Assembly (NCBI GenBank): GCA_029204225.1
Contig: CM055113.1
Coordinates: 19,103,413-19,167,412 of the forward strand
Reading direction: 5' to 3'
DNA from: Diphasiastrum complanatum
Taxonomy: Eukaryota; Streptophyta; Lycopodiopsida; Lycopodiales; Lycopodiaceae
Length of the DNA stretch: 64,000 nucleotides
This document shows, piece after piece, positions 50,820-62,289 of this stretch (the stretch's first letter is position 1; each line of letters begins with the position of its first letter). A program made the translations under genes and the position numbers. The notes beneath the pieces were generated by a model that was given only the letters and a program-made list of their open reading frames with translations, was not told the origin of the DNA and made no database searches.

Positions 50820-51198
50820 TCATGATGGTGGAACTGGCTGAACTGGCTGCCAAAACTTGCGTCGTCGACTGCGATTCACTGGAGTATCAAATCGTTTTTC
50901 ATCCAAGTGTTCTAAAATAACTATCCCATAGTTCAATATCTCTTTTACCTTGTACGGTCTTTCACCTGTAAACTTCAATTTGCCTTTGATCAGTTTCATC
51001 TTATACATTAGTGCTAGTTCTCCGTCCTTCAGATCTTTTTTGTGTAATCGACGATCGTGCCAATCTTGCGGTGAGCTTTCTCTGTTGCTAATGCATGAAC
51101 TGCCATCAATCTGGTTTCACAAATTTTTTTTTAAAGCCTCATGACGCATTTGTAAGGATTTCACATCATCCAACCATTCCGTTGCTATGCGTAAGAAT
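50820..51198 (-). pseudogene. Gypsy E: integrase C-terminal part
   Basis: On the minus strand from 51,198: LRIATEWLDDVKSLQMRHEA, a frame with one stop, then KKDLKDGELALMYKMKLIKG, KLKFTGERPYKVKEILNYGI and VILEHLDEKRF to SRRRKFWQP. This is the C-terminal domain of a gypsy integrase. It is separated from its N-terminal part (56,721-57,160) by copia D. When one copy of the 5-bp target duplication is disregarded, the two sides are in the same frame. Confidence 0.83.
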
Positions 51199-51811
51199 TG
51201 TTGAATCACACGTGTGGGATGCCCTACACATGTACTTTTGATCTCCTAAGCCCAATAATACCATAAAGATCAGACTATCATTGATTGACAATAGGAAAGC
51301 AAATCATACAAGAAATATTAGTGTGTTACAAGCAAGATCTGTCAACAAAATATGAAACTAAGCACAATAAATGCCTCAACTCGGCTAGAGAGAGAATATG
51401 AATGTACAAAACTTGAGTAGAGAGAGAAGACACAAAGAGCTTAGTCTCCAAATTTGCATTACACACAAATTTCATCATTTTCTCAATGAGAGTACATCAC
51501 ATATATATAGATCCATGGACTCTCCTCTTTCTTTGAGTTGAATTGGAGTTATGAATCCACCTCTCAAGCTATCTAGACTTATTCAAGCCACCTCAATATG
51601 TCTAATTGTGCCACCTAGTCTTTTCATGCATTAAATGTGGCATGCAAAGTACAAATGGCAATTCCTATGGTAGCTCGAGTTTCTATTTCTACCTACCTTG
51701 AATATTTTATTCTAAGATGGGTCTTTCCTAAGCCAAAAGAGCTCAATTCATCTTTGGCATTTTTAGGACCCCTACTTAAAACATTAGATAGATTTTTCCA
51801 ATATATTGACA
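51199..51811 (-). repeat. Copia D 3' LTR (613 bp)
   Basis: On the minus strand TGTCAATATATTGG...GTGTGATTCAACA. It matches the 5' LTR (56,072-56,715) throughout. A polypurine tract TTGGAGGAG immediately precedes it (51,812-51,822). The outer flank is AGAAT (51,194-51,198), identical to the flank of the 5' LTR. Confidence 0.95.
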
Positions 51812-51829
51812 CTCCTCCAAAAAATGTAT

Positions 51830-53160
51830 CTAATGTGTATCAAGCATCGATCTTGAGATAAGGCCAAGATTAGATCTATGCTTTGAGAAGGCACTTTTGC
51901 AAAGTGGCTTTGTGAGAAGATCAGCAATACATGAAGATGTGTCGACATATTCCAAGTTGATTTCTCCTCCAATGAGCTTTTCCCTTACAAAATGGTGTGC
52001 CACTTCTATATGCTTGCTTCTTGCATGAAAAATAGGACTGTTTGGGCCGATATGTTGTCACATTTGATCAAGAGAAGATCATCCTCTTTAATGCACTTTA
52101 GCTCCATGATTAACCTCTTGATCCAAAGCACCTCTTTAGTTGTTGTAGTGAGTGCTTTGTACTCAGCCTCACAAGAAGATAGAGATATGGTATCTTGCTT
52201 CTTTGAAAGGCAAGACAAAGTTTGCCTCCAAGAAAGATAGTATATGCATTAATGGACTTTTGATCCATTTTATCACTTGCAAAATCGGAATCCGAATAGC
52301 CAACAATGGTTAGATCTTCATTCTTGTACAATAAACCATAATCTTGAGTAGAAGATACATATCTTAGAACTCTCTTGGCCATCTTCCCATGTTGGATCTT
52401 AGGATCTTGCATAAATTGACTCAATTTGTGCACACAATAGCTCAAATCGAGTCTAGTGATAGTAAGCTAAATTAAAGAGCCTATAAGACTCCTATAAAGT
52501 GTGATGTCCTCACCTTTAATAGGATCTTTTACATGTTTCTCCATGGGAGTATCTATGCCTTTACAATTTTGCATATTGAATTTTCTCAACATAGAAAAGA
52601 CATATCTAGATTGACAAATAAAAGCATATTCTTCATGAAAATCAATCTCAAGGCCTAAAATGTAATGGATCTCTCCTAGATCTTGCATTTTAAATTCTCC
52701 TCCTAATGCATCCTTAGTTTCTTGAACTAGTATCAAACAACTTCCACTAAGAATAATGTCATCTACATAGATTAGAAGAATGACAATATTACTACCATCA
52801 AACTTTAAGTACATAGAAGGATCATAGTCACTAAGCACAAATCCTAATGAAAGTAGAAAGTTCTTGAGTCTTGAATACCATGATCTAGGTGCTTGCTTCA
52901 AGACATAAAGACTTCTAAATAGCAAACACACCTTAGATTTATCCTTGATAAGTCCTTGAGGTTGTGCCATGTATATCTCCTCCTCAAGATAGCCATTCAA
53001 AAAAGCGTTGGAGATAGCAAATTGATACAATTTCCACTTAAAAAATAAGGCAAGAGAGATTATGATTCTTATTGTCACCATCTTTGCTACAGGAGCAAAG
53101 GTTTCTTCATAGTCAAGGCCATATATTTGTGCAAAGCCTTTAGCACATAATCTTGCCTTT
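51830..53160 (-). pseudogene. Copia D: reverse transcriptase and RNase H
   Basis: From about 53,160 on the minus strand: KARLCAKGFAQIYGLDYEET after a TAA, then FFKWKLYQFAISNAFLNGYL, EEEIYMAQPQGLI, SLYVLKQAPRSWYSRL and the catalytic LLIYVDDIILSGS (about 52,760), then EFKMQDLGEIHYILGLEI and CQSRYVFSMLRKFNMQNCKG. RNase H follows in shifted frames: HGKMAKRVLRYVSSTQDYGL, VGYSDSDFASDKMDQKS, CLSKKQDTISLSSCEAEYKA and ADLLTKPLCKSAF. Breaks lie near 52,450 and 52,200. Confidence 0.9.
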
Positions 53161-54545
53161 TACTTGTTGATGGAGCCATCATGATTGTACTTGATCTTGA
53201 ACACCCACTTGCATCCAATAATATGCATGTTAGGTGGTGGATCCACTAGCTCCCATGTGTGGTTGTTGATCAAGGCATCATATTCAATCTTCATGGCCTC
53301 ATACCACTCCTTGGTATTGAGGGCTTCTTGGACATCTTTGGGCTCCTCATGAGAAACAAAATAAGCATAAGTGGAATCAAGTTCCACTTGTTTTCCTTTG
53401 TCATCATAAGTGAGCCTCTTAGGCTCGGATCTCTCCCTCATGGATCTTCTAGGAGTGAAAATTTGAGGACTTCCATCTTCAAATCTTGACTCCTTCATAT
53501 GTTGATTGTCTTCAATAACAAAAGGTGATAGATTTTGAGGTTGCTTGAACTCGGCCCCTCCAAGATTGTACTTTTCTTCTTCATGAAAAACTACATCTCT
53601 GCTTTCAATTACTTTAGAAGTAGAGAGCATGTAGATTCGATAGCCTTTCTTGTTGGATGAATATCCAACCATTACTCCTTTGCTTGCACAAGGATCATCC
53701 TTCTTTCTCGTTTCCAAGGGAATATGGACAAAGCAAATGCATCCAAATAGTCTAAGGTGATCAACCTTTGAAGATGAAAAGTGCACATCCGAGTGTATGA
53801 GCTCTAATGGATGTGTAGTCTTGATAGATGATTTTGAAAAAGGCTTCTTATGAGACTTGGATATGGCACAAGCCTCACATGGCTTGAAATTCTTGGAGAT
53901 AAGATTAGGGAAGCCAATAGCTTTGGCTTTCTTGACCATGGAAATCATAGAATTATAGTTAGGATGCCCCAACCTTCTATGCCATAGTTCCTCCAAAGAA
54001 ATATGAGAAGCAAAAGCACCATCACAAGAGTTAGCATTCTCTTTGGGATCAAGCTTGTAGATTCCACCATATCTAGACCCAAATGCACGGATCTCATCAT
54101 GCTTCTTGATTGTACATGTATCAACATTGAAATTCACATCTAGTCCACTATCAAACAATTGCCCAACACCAATAAGATTTTTTGTTAACTTAGGAACAAA
54201 AAGTACTTTAGATAGAGAAAGAACTTTTGATGAAGAAAGCTTTAAGGGAATGGTCCCTATGCCTTCAATAGCACACTCATGATCATTTGCTGTGTAGATG
54301 GACTTCTTGGCTCCTTCATAAGGTGACATGGATGAAAAAGAATATGAGAAAGCTCCACTGTTGATGTACCACAAACCATCCTTCTTGAAAGGTGATGAAG
54401 AAAAACTCGAGACCATAAGAGATCCCTCTCCATCACTTGCATGAGCATCTTCCTTCTCTTCATTGGAAATGTTGGCTTGCTTGAATTGATTCTTCTTCTT
54501 GAAGCAATTGGTGGCATAATGCCCCTTCTTGCACAAAAGAAACAC
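53161..54545 (-). pseudogene. Copia D: protease and integrase with the catalytic core deleted
   Basis: A 461-codon frame. It opens inside the gag zinc knuckle (CKKGHYATNC), then has a protease-like WYINSGAFSYSFSSM (usual DSGA is NSGA), the integrase zinc region (LWHRRLGHPNYNSM, CEACAISKSHKKPF) and LELIHSDVHFSSSKVDHLRL. Here HSDV, the first catalytic Asp region, runs straight into KVDHLRLFGC, which normally lies about 130-150 residues later. The second Asp and the Glu of the D-D-E core are therefore missing, yet the frame stays open through VMVGYSSNKKGYRIY, the linker and the RT start (WELVDPPPNMHIIGCKWVFK). An internal in-frame deletion at about 53,780 is the simplest reading. Confidence 0.88.
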
Positions 54546-55384
54546 GTGATGTTTTTCTTCTCCTTTTTGGATGTGAAAGCTTGAGAGGACTCATCCTCTT
54601 CTCCTTTCTCCTTGGAAATAAGATTGTTCTTGCTTGAAGAGGGTTGGTGTTGATTCTTACTTCTTGTCTTGTGCTTGTCTTTGGTAAAGAGGTCTTTACC
54701 ATCGATGTTGAGAGACAGTCTCTCCATTTTCAAGAGTTTATACTCTTTTCTTGATTCTTCAGAAATTAGCACACTTTGGAGTGCTTCCAAACTTGGTAGC
54801 TCCTCCTTAATGGCATAACTCTGAAAAAGGTTGTCATATTCCTCCTTTAACCCATTAAGTAGGACTTGAACAAGTTCATTTTGGTTGATGGAGTCTCCTA
54901 TGCATGATAATTCTCTATGGAGGTCTTTAACTTTCATTACATAAGCTGAAGCACATTCATCACTTCTCTGTACACTTTGAAAATTTTGGTTTCTTAGTGT
55001 TAGAAGTCTAGAAGTATTCTTTGCCTCATAGATGGACTTGAGAGTATCCCAAGCATCTTTGGCATTAGTACAAGCACCAATTCCTCTTAAGATGTCATTT
55101 GAGACATTCATCTTAATATAATGCAGAGCCATCCTAGATCTCTTTTTGTACTTTGGAATTTCTTGAGGAATGTGTGGTTCTTCTTCAATTCCAAGTACAA
55201 TATCCATCACAACTTGTAGAGTTAAGACGGATTCCATCCTAACCTTCCAAATTGAGTAATTGGAGGTTGACAATCTTTCACTTGCTTCTAATAGAAAGAC
55301 ACCCATTGAAGTCATAAAGAATGATGGAAATAAAAAAAGATGGATGAAAAAATTGCTTATCTTCTCATTATAGGAACCAATCAA
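54500..55384 (-). pseudogene. Copia D: gag
   Basis: Starts near 55,316 (SMGVFLLEASERLSTSNYSI). Copia gag motifs follow: WKVRMESVL, DAWDTLKSIYEAKNTSRLLT, HRELSCIGDSINQNELVQVL and LNGLKEEYDNLFQSYAIKEE, then a lysine-rich region and the knuckle start ITCFFCA. The frame is lost within the knuckle: its second half is in the frame of the downstream ORF, which overlaps at 54,500-54,545. Gag would form the particle; the shift separates it from pol. Confidence 0.88.
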
Positions 55385-56058
55385 GGGTAAAAAACCAAAT
55401 CCTATGTAAGACTATGCAAAAAACTGTGAGATAGATCTCACTAGCTTGACAATCTCTCTAAAACAAGATTTGAATAATAAAAAAAGATGAAGTATGGCAA
55501 AAGTTATGGTTCTTTGAATTTCACATCTGTGAAATACTCCAAAAATGCCAAATTGACTCAAATACAATCTATTTGTATAAAACAATTTGCCTAGAACCTT
55601 TAAATTTTGTCTAAATCACATGTAGATGAGATTGGTCAACTTCTGGATGATTTTTGTGATCATTCAAGCAATAAATGACATGTACTCACGATTTGCCACA
55701 GGTATAGGCGCCCTACCTATGACTCTTCAAAAGCTTATAACTTTTGATTGGCTTATTCAGCTGTCATGATTCAAATTGCATCAGATTCTACACATTTCTA
55801 GCTTTCTAGTGAGCCAATTTGCATGAAATTTGGATTTAAGGTGAGAGAGAACCACCAAATTGAAAATGGGAGAATTTCACACATGCCAGCACCTGAAATT
55901 CCGTACAGTACCTGATCTAGACCATTCAAAGTGGTTTGAAGCTCTAAATCACCTGAAAATTGCAAACTAGCTAGAAAGTAGAATCTAGACAATTCCTAGC
56001 TTGAAATCTGATCAAATTTGCAAACTTTTTGATTAGATTTGCTTGTATATCCTATGTA
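55385..56058 (-). other. Copia D leader
   Basis: Untranslated region between PBS and gag, about 670 bases. No motif was recognised. Confidence 0.6.
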
Positions 56059-56071
56059 GGCTCTGATACCA
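56059..56071 (-). promoter_or_regulatory. Copia D primer-binding site (initiator tRNA-Met)
   Basis: TGGTATCAGAGCC on the minus strand, abutting the 5' LTR at 56,072 without a spacer. Confidence 0.93.
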
Positions 56072-56371
56072 TGTTGAATTCACACGTGTGGAATGCCCTA
56101 CACATGTACTTTTGATCTCCTAAGCCCAATAATACCATAAAGATCAGACTAGCATTGATTGACAATAGGAAAGCTGATCATACAAGAAATATTATTGTGT
56201 TACAAGCAAGATCTGTCAACAAAACATGAAACTAAGCACAATAAATGCGTCAACTCGGCTAGAGAGAGAATATAAAAGTACAAAACTCGAGTAGAGAGAG
56301 AGGGCACAAAGAGCTTAGTCTCCAAATTTGCATTATACACAAATTTCATCATCTTCTCAATGAGAGTACAT

Positions 56372-56418
<47 letters not shown>

Positions 56419-56715
56419 ATGGACTCTCTTCCTACTTTGAGTTGAATTGGAGTTATGAATCCACCTCTCAAGCTATCTAGACTTATTCAAGCCACCTCAA
56501 TATGTCTAATTGTGCCACCTAGTCTTTTCATGCATTAAATGTGGCATGCAAAGTACAAATGGCAGTTCCTATGGTAGCTCGAGTTTCTACTTCTACCTAC
56601 CTTGAATATCTTATTCTAAGATGGGTCTTTCCTAAGCCAAAAGAGCTCAATTCATCTTTGGCATTTTTAGGACCCCTACTTACAACATTAGATAGATTTT
56701 TCTAATATTTTGACA
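56072..56715 (-). repeat. Copia D 5' LTR (644 bp) with (TA)n expansion
   Basis: Plus-strand ends TGTTGAATTCACACGTG and TTTTGACA. A (TA)n run of about 34 bases at 56,382-56,416 replaces the short CATATATATAG of the 3' LTR. Two AGAGAGAGA blocks after CTCGAGTAG and CTCGGCTAG are shared with the LTR-like DNA at 62,960-63,000. Confidence 0.95.
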
Positions 56716-56720
56716 AGAAT

Positions 56721-57160
56721 GGTATCAATAATTCAATCGGCAAAACTGCATCTTGACCATAGACAAGATGGAATGGTGTTTGATTCGTACTACTTCTCTA
56801 AGTTGTTCTAAATGCCCATAATGTTGCATGCAGTTATGATCCCAATCAAAACGACTTGCTTTCTATTTTTGTCATAATGTTGTAGAGAATATTATTGGAA
56901 GATTCAGCTTGGCCATTACCCCTCAGATACTACGAAGTACTAAACCGATGACAAAAAAGTCTTCTAACAGACACTTTATTGTTTCATTCACAAAGTGTGT
57001 TTCGCGATCACTTACGATCTCGATAGGACATCCAAACCTAATAATAATGTGCTAATAAAGAAACTTAGCCGTAGATTTCATGCTGCAACTTGAATTGATT
57101 TTGCTTCAACCCACATGGTCATATAATCAGTTGCTACGATCGTTCTGTTTCATCTTGATT
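56721..57160 (-). pseudogene. Gypsy E: integrase core fragment
   Basis: Minus-strand pieces: VATDYMTMWVEAKSIQ-like start near 57,140, EIVSDRETHFVNETIKCLLE, GNGQAESSNNILYNIMTKIE, TLWAFRTT and TPFHLVYGQDAVLPIELL-type tail, continuing as IPFLRIATEW across the copia D site into 51,198. Several stops and frame changes. It directly follows gag (57,160-57,378), so protease, RT and RNase H are missing. Confidence 0.8.
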
Positions 57161-57378
57161 ATAGAACCAATCTTGTGCAGCTCTAGTTAAGGCCATCGGA
57201 AATAACTTAAGTTTATCCTACGGAAAAACTTAGCCATATACTTGACATGATTTTGAATAGATTTTGAGAAAACTGACAGGATCAGATAACTCATTATACT
57301 TTGGAATCTCTAACCGAGGTGACCTTCTAACAATCACTGGTGGAACATCCATCGGAGCTCCTCCTCCTTTGGCCATAA
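57160..57378 (-). pseudogene. Gypsy E: gag N-terminal fragment
   Basis: ATG at 57,378: MAKGGGAPMDVPPVIVRRSP, then LEIPKYNELSDPVSFLKIYS and, after two stops, DKLKLFPMALTRAAQDWFYN. This matches the start of a gypsy gag (YDG..DP..HL..F...... FP..L...A..W). It passes directly into integrase sequence. Confidence 0.75.
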
Positions 57379-59240
57379 TTGCAAATTATGATTGACAATG
57401 AGATTGAATCTAGATTTTTCAATCAAATCCTATCTCAGATCATCTGTAAACTTATATCACTTGACAATAATCAAATTTCTTTTTTTTGGAAAAAGATCTT
57501 TAATCAAGTGATCGACATTTCTAAATAGAGATTTTTTAGAATCACTATCACAATATAACAGAATGTCTCAAAATTTTGACAGAGGCTAGATATGGTGAAT
57601 CAAAACTTAAAAATAGTATAGGCAAAGGTTCTCTAGGCAAAGATAAACTCTACGAAGATTCTTCACTACTATTTTGGATAGAAAATCACTGATCTGACTA
57701 TTTCTTGATAAATCTGGTAAAAATTCTTCACCGACCTCACATATAGTAAATATGACATAGCTACATCTAGGGTAAAACTGGCGAAGGTTACTCTGACAAA
57801 GGTCTTGACAAAGGTCCTCAGAGAATTGATATTTTCACAGAAAGTTGTAAACTTTTCACAAAAGATTACTAACAACTAGATGAACAATTACTTTGGCCTT
57901 CTATTTTTTGTATTGTTCTTCGTCGACCTAGCAGTAGATAGATATGAATCACACCTATGCACAGTGAATCGAGTGAAGGTTCTTTTTCTATATATTTTTA
58001 GGGTTTTTGTGGCTTTTTGGTATTTTCTTATAGTTTTTCTGATGTTTCCACAAATCTGTTGGGAATTGGCCTTCGCTCTGCAATATGAAGATTCTGTGAG
58101 TGAAACTGAAGGTGTTTGCAACTCGATGAAGGTTTTTTTAGCAAGAGGGTAAAAAGTCATCAAATATGATGATGATTTTGTCTCCTTTTTTTCAAATCTA
58201 ACAGAAATGATCGATTTTTGTTGTTTTCTTTGTTTTTTCATATCCAAATGGATCTTAAGAATGGTGATCTGAATAGCTTTCTCTGCTCAACAATCAGATT
58301 AGATTTCAAACAAGAAGATCCACTCAAATCAAGCAAAATCACTCTCAGTCTAATCCTAAAGTACAATTTTAACCCTACTTATGCCAAAACAAGATGCCTA
58401 ATGCAAGCTAACATCCATCCAAACATGCTGCAAATTGATAGCTTGTAGGGATGTACATATGGCTGGCGAGCAGCCCTTCCGCCTGTCAAAAAGAGTTAGA
58501 TCGCTAGGATATGCACCTAACTATGCAAAGATGTGACTTTTAGTTATTTCACTACTTTCTCTCTTAACTCTACTCACCACTAACACTACCCTCCACTAAC
58601 TCTACTCCATTAAACTAACATTCATCATGATTTTAGAATGAAAATAGAAGAAGAGAAGAGGTAGGGAGGAGAAGAGAGAAAGGGAGGGTGATAGAGTAGG
58701 GAGGGAGGTTAGCTCAAATGCTCCTTATGCTTGCTAATGGAAAAACATTAACTATGACAACCAATAAGCATAAAATAGACAGCAATAGAGAACACAAGCA
58801 AGAGCATTAGCAAGCTAGTAGTGAATAGCAAATGAGGATGCTTCTCTCCAAAATTTGGTAGAGTTTTCTCCTCCTCATTAGGCATCCAAATAGAGTACAT
58901 GAGGTGCCTTTTTATAAATCGGGAAGGCCCTTGTCCCAAAATACTATTGGCTACTATGTACACTAATCCTATCCATTCATCTTGGACCCAAATTAATCCA
59001 AGGGTCCTAAAAAAGTACATTGGATATCACAAGATTCATGTGAGTCCCAAATTGGACCCAACTCAAAAAAGTTTAACACTAAGTTCTAAACTTGACTTTG
59101 TGGCCTCTAGTTTTATATTAATTACAAAAAGGCCCAGGCCTATTATTCTATTTACAACTCAGCTTGTGTACTCATTGGGCCACGAGCTTATACGTGCAAA
59201 ATGCCATGCCCTCGCAACATATTTTATTAGCCAATATTAT
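57379..59240. other. Unassigned; probably includes the gypsy E 5' LTR
   Basis: A TG-starting boundary near 57,461 (TGACAATAATC) with a weak PBS-like word beside it is possible, but no second LTR copy was found near 50,700 to confirm it. 58,620-58,720 is purine-rich (GAAGAGA/AGGGAGG). No genes were recognised. Confidence 0.4.
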
Positions 59241-59244
59241 TTAT

Positions 59245-59755
59245 TTACAATATGTTGGAAATACCCCCAACAAAACCCATGGCCTGACGTAGTGCCGGTC
59301 CCTCGGCACAGTACAAGAATTTCTTGGCCCGTCTTTGATGGATCAGGTAGCCCGTAACATCTTCCATAAAACTGATGCGATCAATATTCCTCAAGTCCTT
59401 GGGCGTGTGAAGGGACTTGTGGACTCCCATTAACCAGCATTGGTTGACGCATGCTTGAATTTGTCTGCGTCCAGAGTTCGCCATGGAGTGTGGCTCGGTA
59501 ATAAACGTGAGCCACCGAAAGTTGATCTTTGACTTTCTCTGAGGCCAACACCGTATTTAGATAAAAAAATATTGGCGGGAGAAAATCATCCCACTTCATT
59601 TCAATTCCCATCAAATACTCTAAGTCCCAGGCGTAAGTGGTTGCCGCGTGGACGGTTGGGTCAGAGTAGTTGAGATATTTACTAAAGAATTGAGTGAGAG
59701 CCCTTCGGGCATCTACATCCGTATCCCAACCGTACTCTGAAGGGATTCTTGATAA
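59245..59755 (-). pseudogene. Unknown ORF segment joined to copia G
   Basis: On the minus strand from 59,755: SRIPSEYGWDTDVDARRALT, QFFSKYLNYSDPTVHAATTY, AWDLEYLMGIEMKWDDFLPP and YLNTVLASEKVKDQLSVAHV with YYRATLHGELWTQTNSSM, to a stop at 59,381; a second frame continues to 59,245. About 125 open codons, Trp/Tyr-rich, with no domain recognised. It begins exactly where copia G breaks off after SSLIKN. It may be a captured exon or a gene of another element. Confidence 0.45.
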
Positions 59756-62206
59756 GAGATGAATAATCTTTATCCATAGATTCTTTCCAAAGATCTGAAT
59801 CTGGCTGACTGAGTTCCTTTTCGACAGACGTCGACTCATGAACAAGGTAGGTTGTAGGCTCATTGATATACCTGATAGGTGGTCTGCATCTTCTGATTCA
59901 CCATTGATTTGTTGTTCATCAAGAGTAGATGAGCTTGGACCTTCAATAGGAATAGTCGACTAAGTAGCTGAAAAGTTCAATGTGTCAGGAGAATCTGACA
60001 GGTCGGCTGGATGGGCTGTGCCTTTTCCCTTGAGGTCTTGAAAGTGATCTTCGATGAAGATGACATCCGGGCTAGTGAATATCTTCGACTCGATGGGATC
60101 GAACAACTTGTAGGCTTGATCTGAAGTAGTGTAGCCAATTTAAATACATTTGATACTCTAGAAGTCGAGATTATTCTTGAGATCACGAGGAATCTGTGCA
60201 AAAGCAGTACATCCAAAAACTTGTAAGTTTGATAAAGAAGGTTTGGTACTTGTCCAAACTTCGAATGATGTTTTGTTTGAGAGACCTTTAGTAGGACATC
60301 TGTTCTGAATATAGGTTGATGTTGAAACAACTTCAGCCCAGAAGGACGTTGGAAGTGTCACATTGATAACATGCACTTTGCCAATTCAACTAAGGTTCAG
60401 TTCTTTCTCTCAGCAAGACCATTTGACTGAGGCGAATAGGAGGTAATGTATTGTTGCTCAATGCCATTGTTAAGACCGTACTCCTTGAATTCGGTGGAGA
60501 TGTATTCTCCTACATTATTTGACCTTAGTGCTTTGATTCGTTTGTCAGTTTGATTCTCAGCATGCTCTTTGAATTGTCTGAATATGATGAAAGCCTCTGA
60601 TTTTTGTTTAATGAAATAAATAGTCGTTCTTCTAGAGAATTTGTCAATAAAAGTAATGAAATACTTTGCAACTAGCAATGATGGAGTTTGCATAGGTCCA
60701 CATATATCTGTATGAACAACATCTAAAATACCTTTTGCTGCATGTCTATGACTCGATCTAAAAGAAATCCTAGTCTGATTTCCGAAGATGCAGCTATGAC
60801 AGACAAAGAGATCGACCTTATCATAAGGATAGTCGAGATCAAGAACCATGGATTGTCTGGACATGTTCAAAACATACGCATAATTCAGGTGTCCTAAGCA
60901 ATGATGCCATAGTAATGATTTATTGACAAGAACAGAGGTTTTCAAGGCTTGACTAGACTCAGAATAACAATGTGCCAATCTATATAAGAAACTCTGCCTC
61001 TTGTTGAGTGCAAGGATCTTATTACTCCTATCAATAATTTTGCATTGATCAGACTCAAAATCTACCTTATGGCCTAAATATGTAATTCTACTTACTGATA
61101 AAAGATTTGTAGAGAGTTTAGGAACATATAAAACCTTTGATAGTAGTTTGAATTGATCATGCTAGAATTGCAATCTTACAATACCTTCACCTTCAATAGT
61201 GTGAATACTAATGTCACCAAGGTGAACAAATTTCTTAGTGCTGTAAGGCGTGTAGGAATTGAAAATCTCACGTTGATTGGTCATGTGTTGAGTTGCTCCA
61301 GAATTAGGAAACCATGAATCATCCAAAAATGTGTTTTGGTCTTTAACCATAAATGTGCCTTTGTCCACTTCAACCTGAGGAGATGATGAAACTATGTTTG
61401 CTTGTTGATCAGGTTGCTTGGCTGCATTCTTCGCTTGGAGAATTCGGCAATCCTTGATCTCATGGTTACTGTGCTTGAAATACCTACAAAATATCTTCTT
61501 CTTTGACTGTGGATTTGATAAGTGTCCTTGACTTTGAGTCTGTTTCCGATTCGTTGCAACCTTCTTGGAGCTTTTTTGCTGCTGTCGCTTAGAGCCTTTG
61601 TTGACATATAGAGCCTGAGGAGGAAGTAGACAAAGTGTCTTGACTTCTTTTATTGTCTTCTTGCATCAACATATTGATAACTCTAGTAAGAGTTAAATAT
61701 GAGTGTGTTGATATGATCATCACCAAGTTCTCATATGTAGAGGGCAAGCTTGAAAGCAATGTCATAATTGTATCTTGATCGTCTATGAATGATTCAACAA
61801 CGACCATCTATTGCAAGAGATTCTTAAACTGGTTAATGTGACTTTGAAGAGAATCACCATTAGACATCTTGAATGTGAAGATTTTTCTTCGTAGATGTAA
61901 CTTAGTAGTTATGTCCCTCACATCATATAGTGAGTTCATGATGTCCCAAACTTCTTCTGAAGTTTTAGCTTCAACTACGTGTCCAATCTGTGTATCTAAT
62001 ATATTGAGGATAATAAGCACGAAAGCTTTACCATCCTTCGATTTCCACTTTGTGTCTTATGTGTCGTCTTCAAGTTTTACTTATGTACCTGTAACAACAT
62101 CCCATAACTCGTTGGCGATCAACAAGGTCTTCATCTTAAATTTTCAAAAATGATAATTGGATCCATTCAGCTTGTGTACGATAAGACTAGCTTTACTTTG
62201 AGAATC
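59756..62206 (-). pseudogene. Copia G: gag to start of RT, truncated
   Basis: Gag starts near 62,203 (MDSQSKASLIVHKLNGSNYH) with EEVWDIMNSLYDVRDITTKL, HLRRKIFTFKMSNGDSLQSH and LLSSLPSTYENLVMIISTHS. A damaged knuckle region follows at about 61,400-61,500. Protease: WFPNSGATQHMTNQREIFNS (NSGA in place of DSGA). Integrase: LLWHHCLGHLNYAYVLNMSR, CHSCIFGNQ, VVHTDICGPMQTPSL, KYFITFIDKFSRRTTIYFIK, SPQSNGLAERKN and VFGCTAFAQIPRDL. The linker and RT start break off at about 59,756. Stops near 62,170, 61,810 and 60,395 and frameshifts make it inactive. Same family as copia B. Confidence 0.88.
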
Positions 62207-62289
62207 CATCTGGAACTTAGTCTGTCGATTGTATCAATGACGCTAAGATGTAGAGACGCCAACAATAGAAAATCAATTCTCTGATACTG

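Larger units (their letters stand above)
51199..56715 (-). mobile_element. Copia D: structurally complete Ty1/copia element with target duplication
   Basis: Two matching LTRs, PBS, polypurine tract and a 5-bp direct repeat AGAAT at 51,194-51,198 and 56,716-56,720 define the element (5,517 bp). It sits inside the integrase of gypsy E on the same strand. The coding region has a frameshift at the gag knuckle, a stop before RT, frameshifts in RNase H and an integrase core deletion, so the copy is defective even though its structure is complete. The LTRs differ mostly by a TA-dinucleotide expansion in the 5' copy. Confidence 0.95.

Noticed and set aside
56382-56416. (TA)n run as a separate feature
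   Set aside because: It is an expansion within the copia D 5' LTR and is described there.
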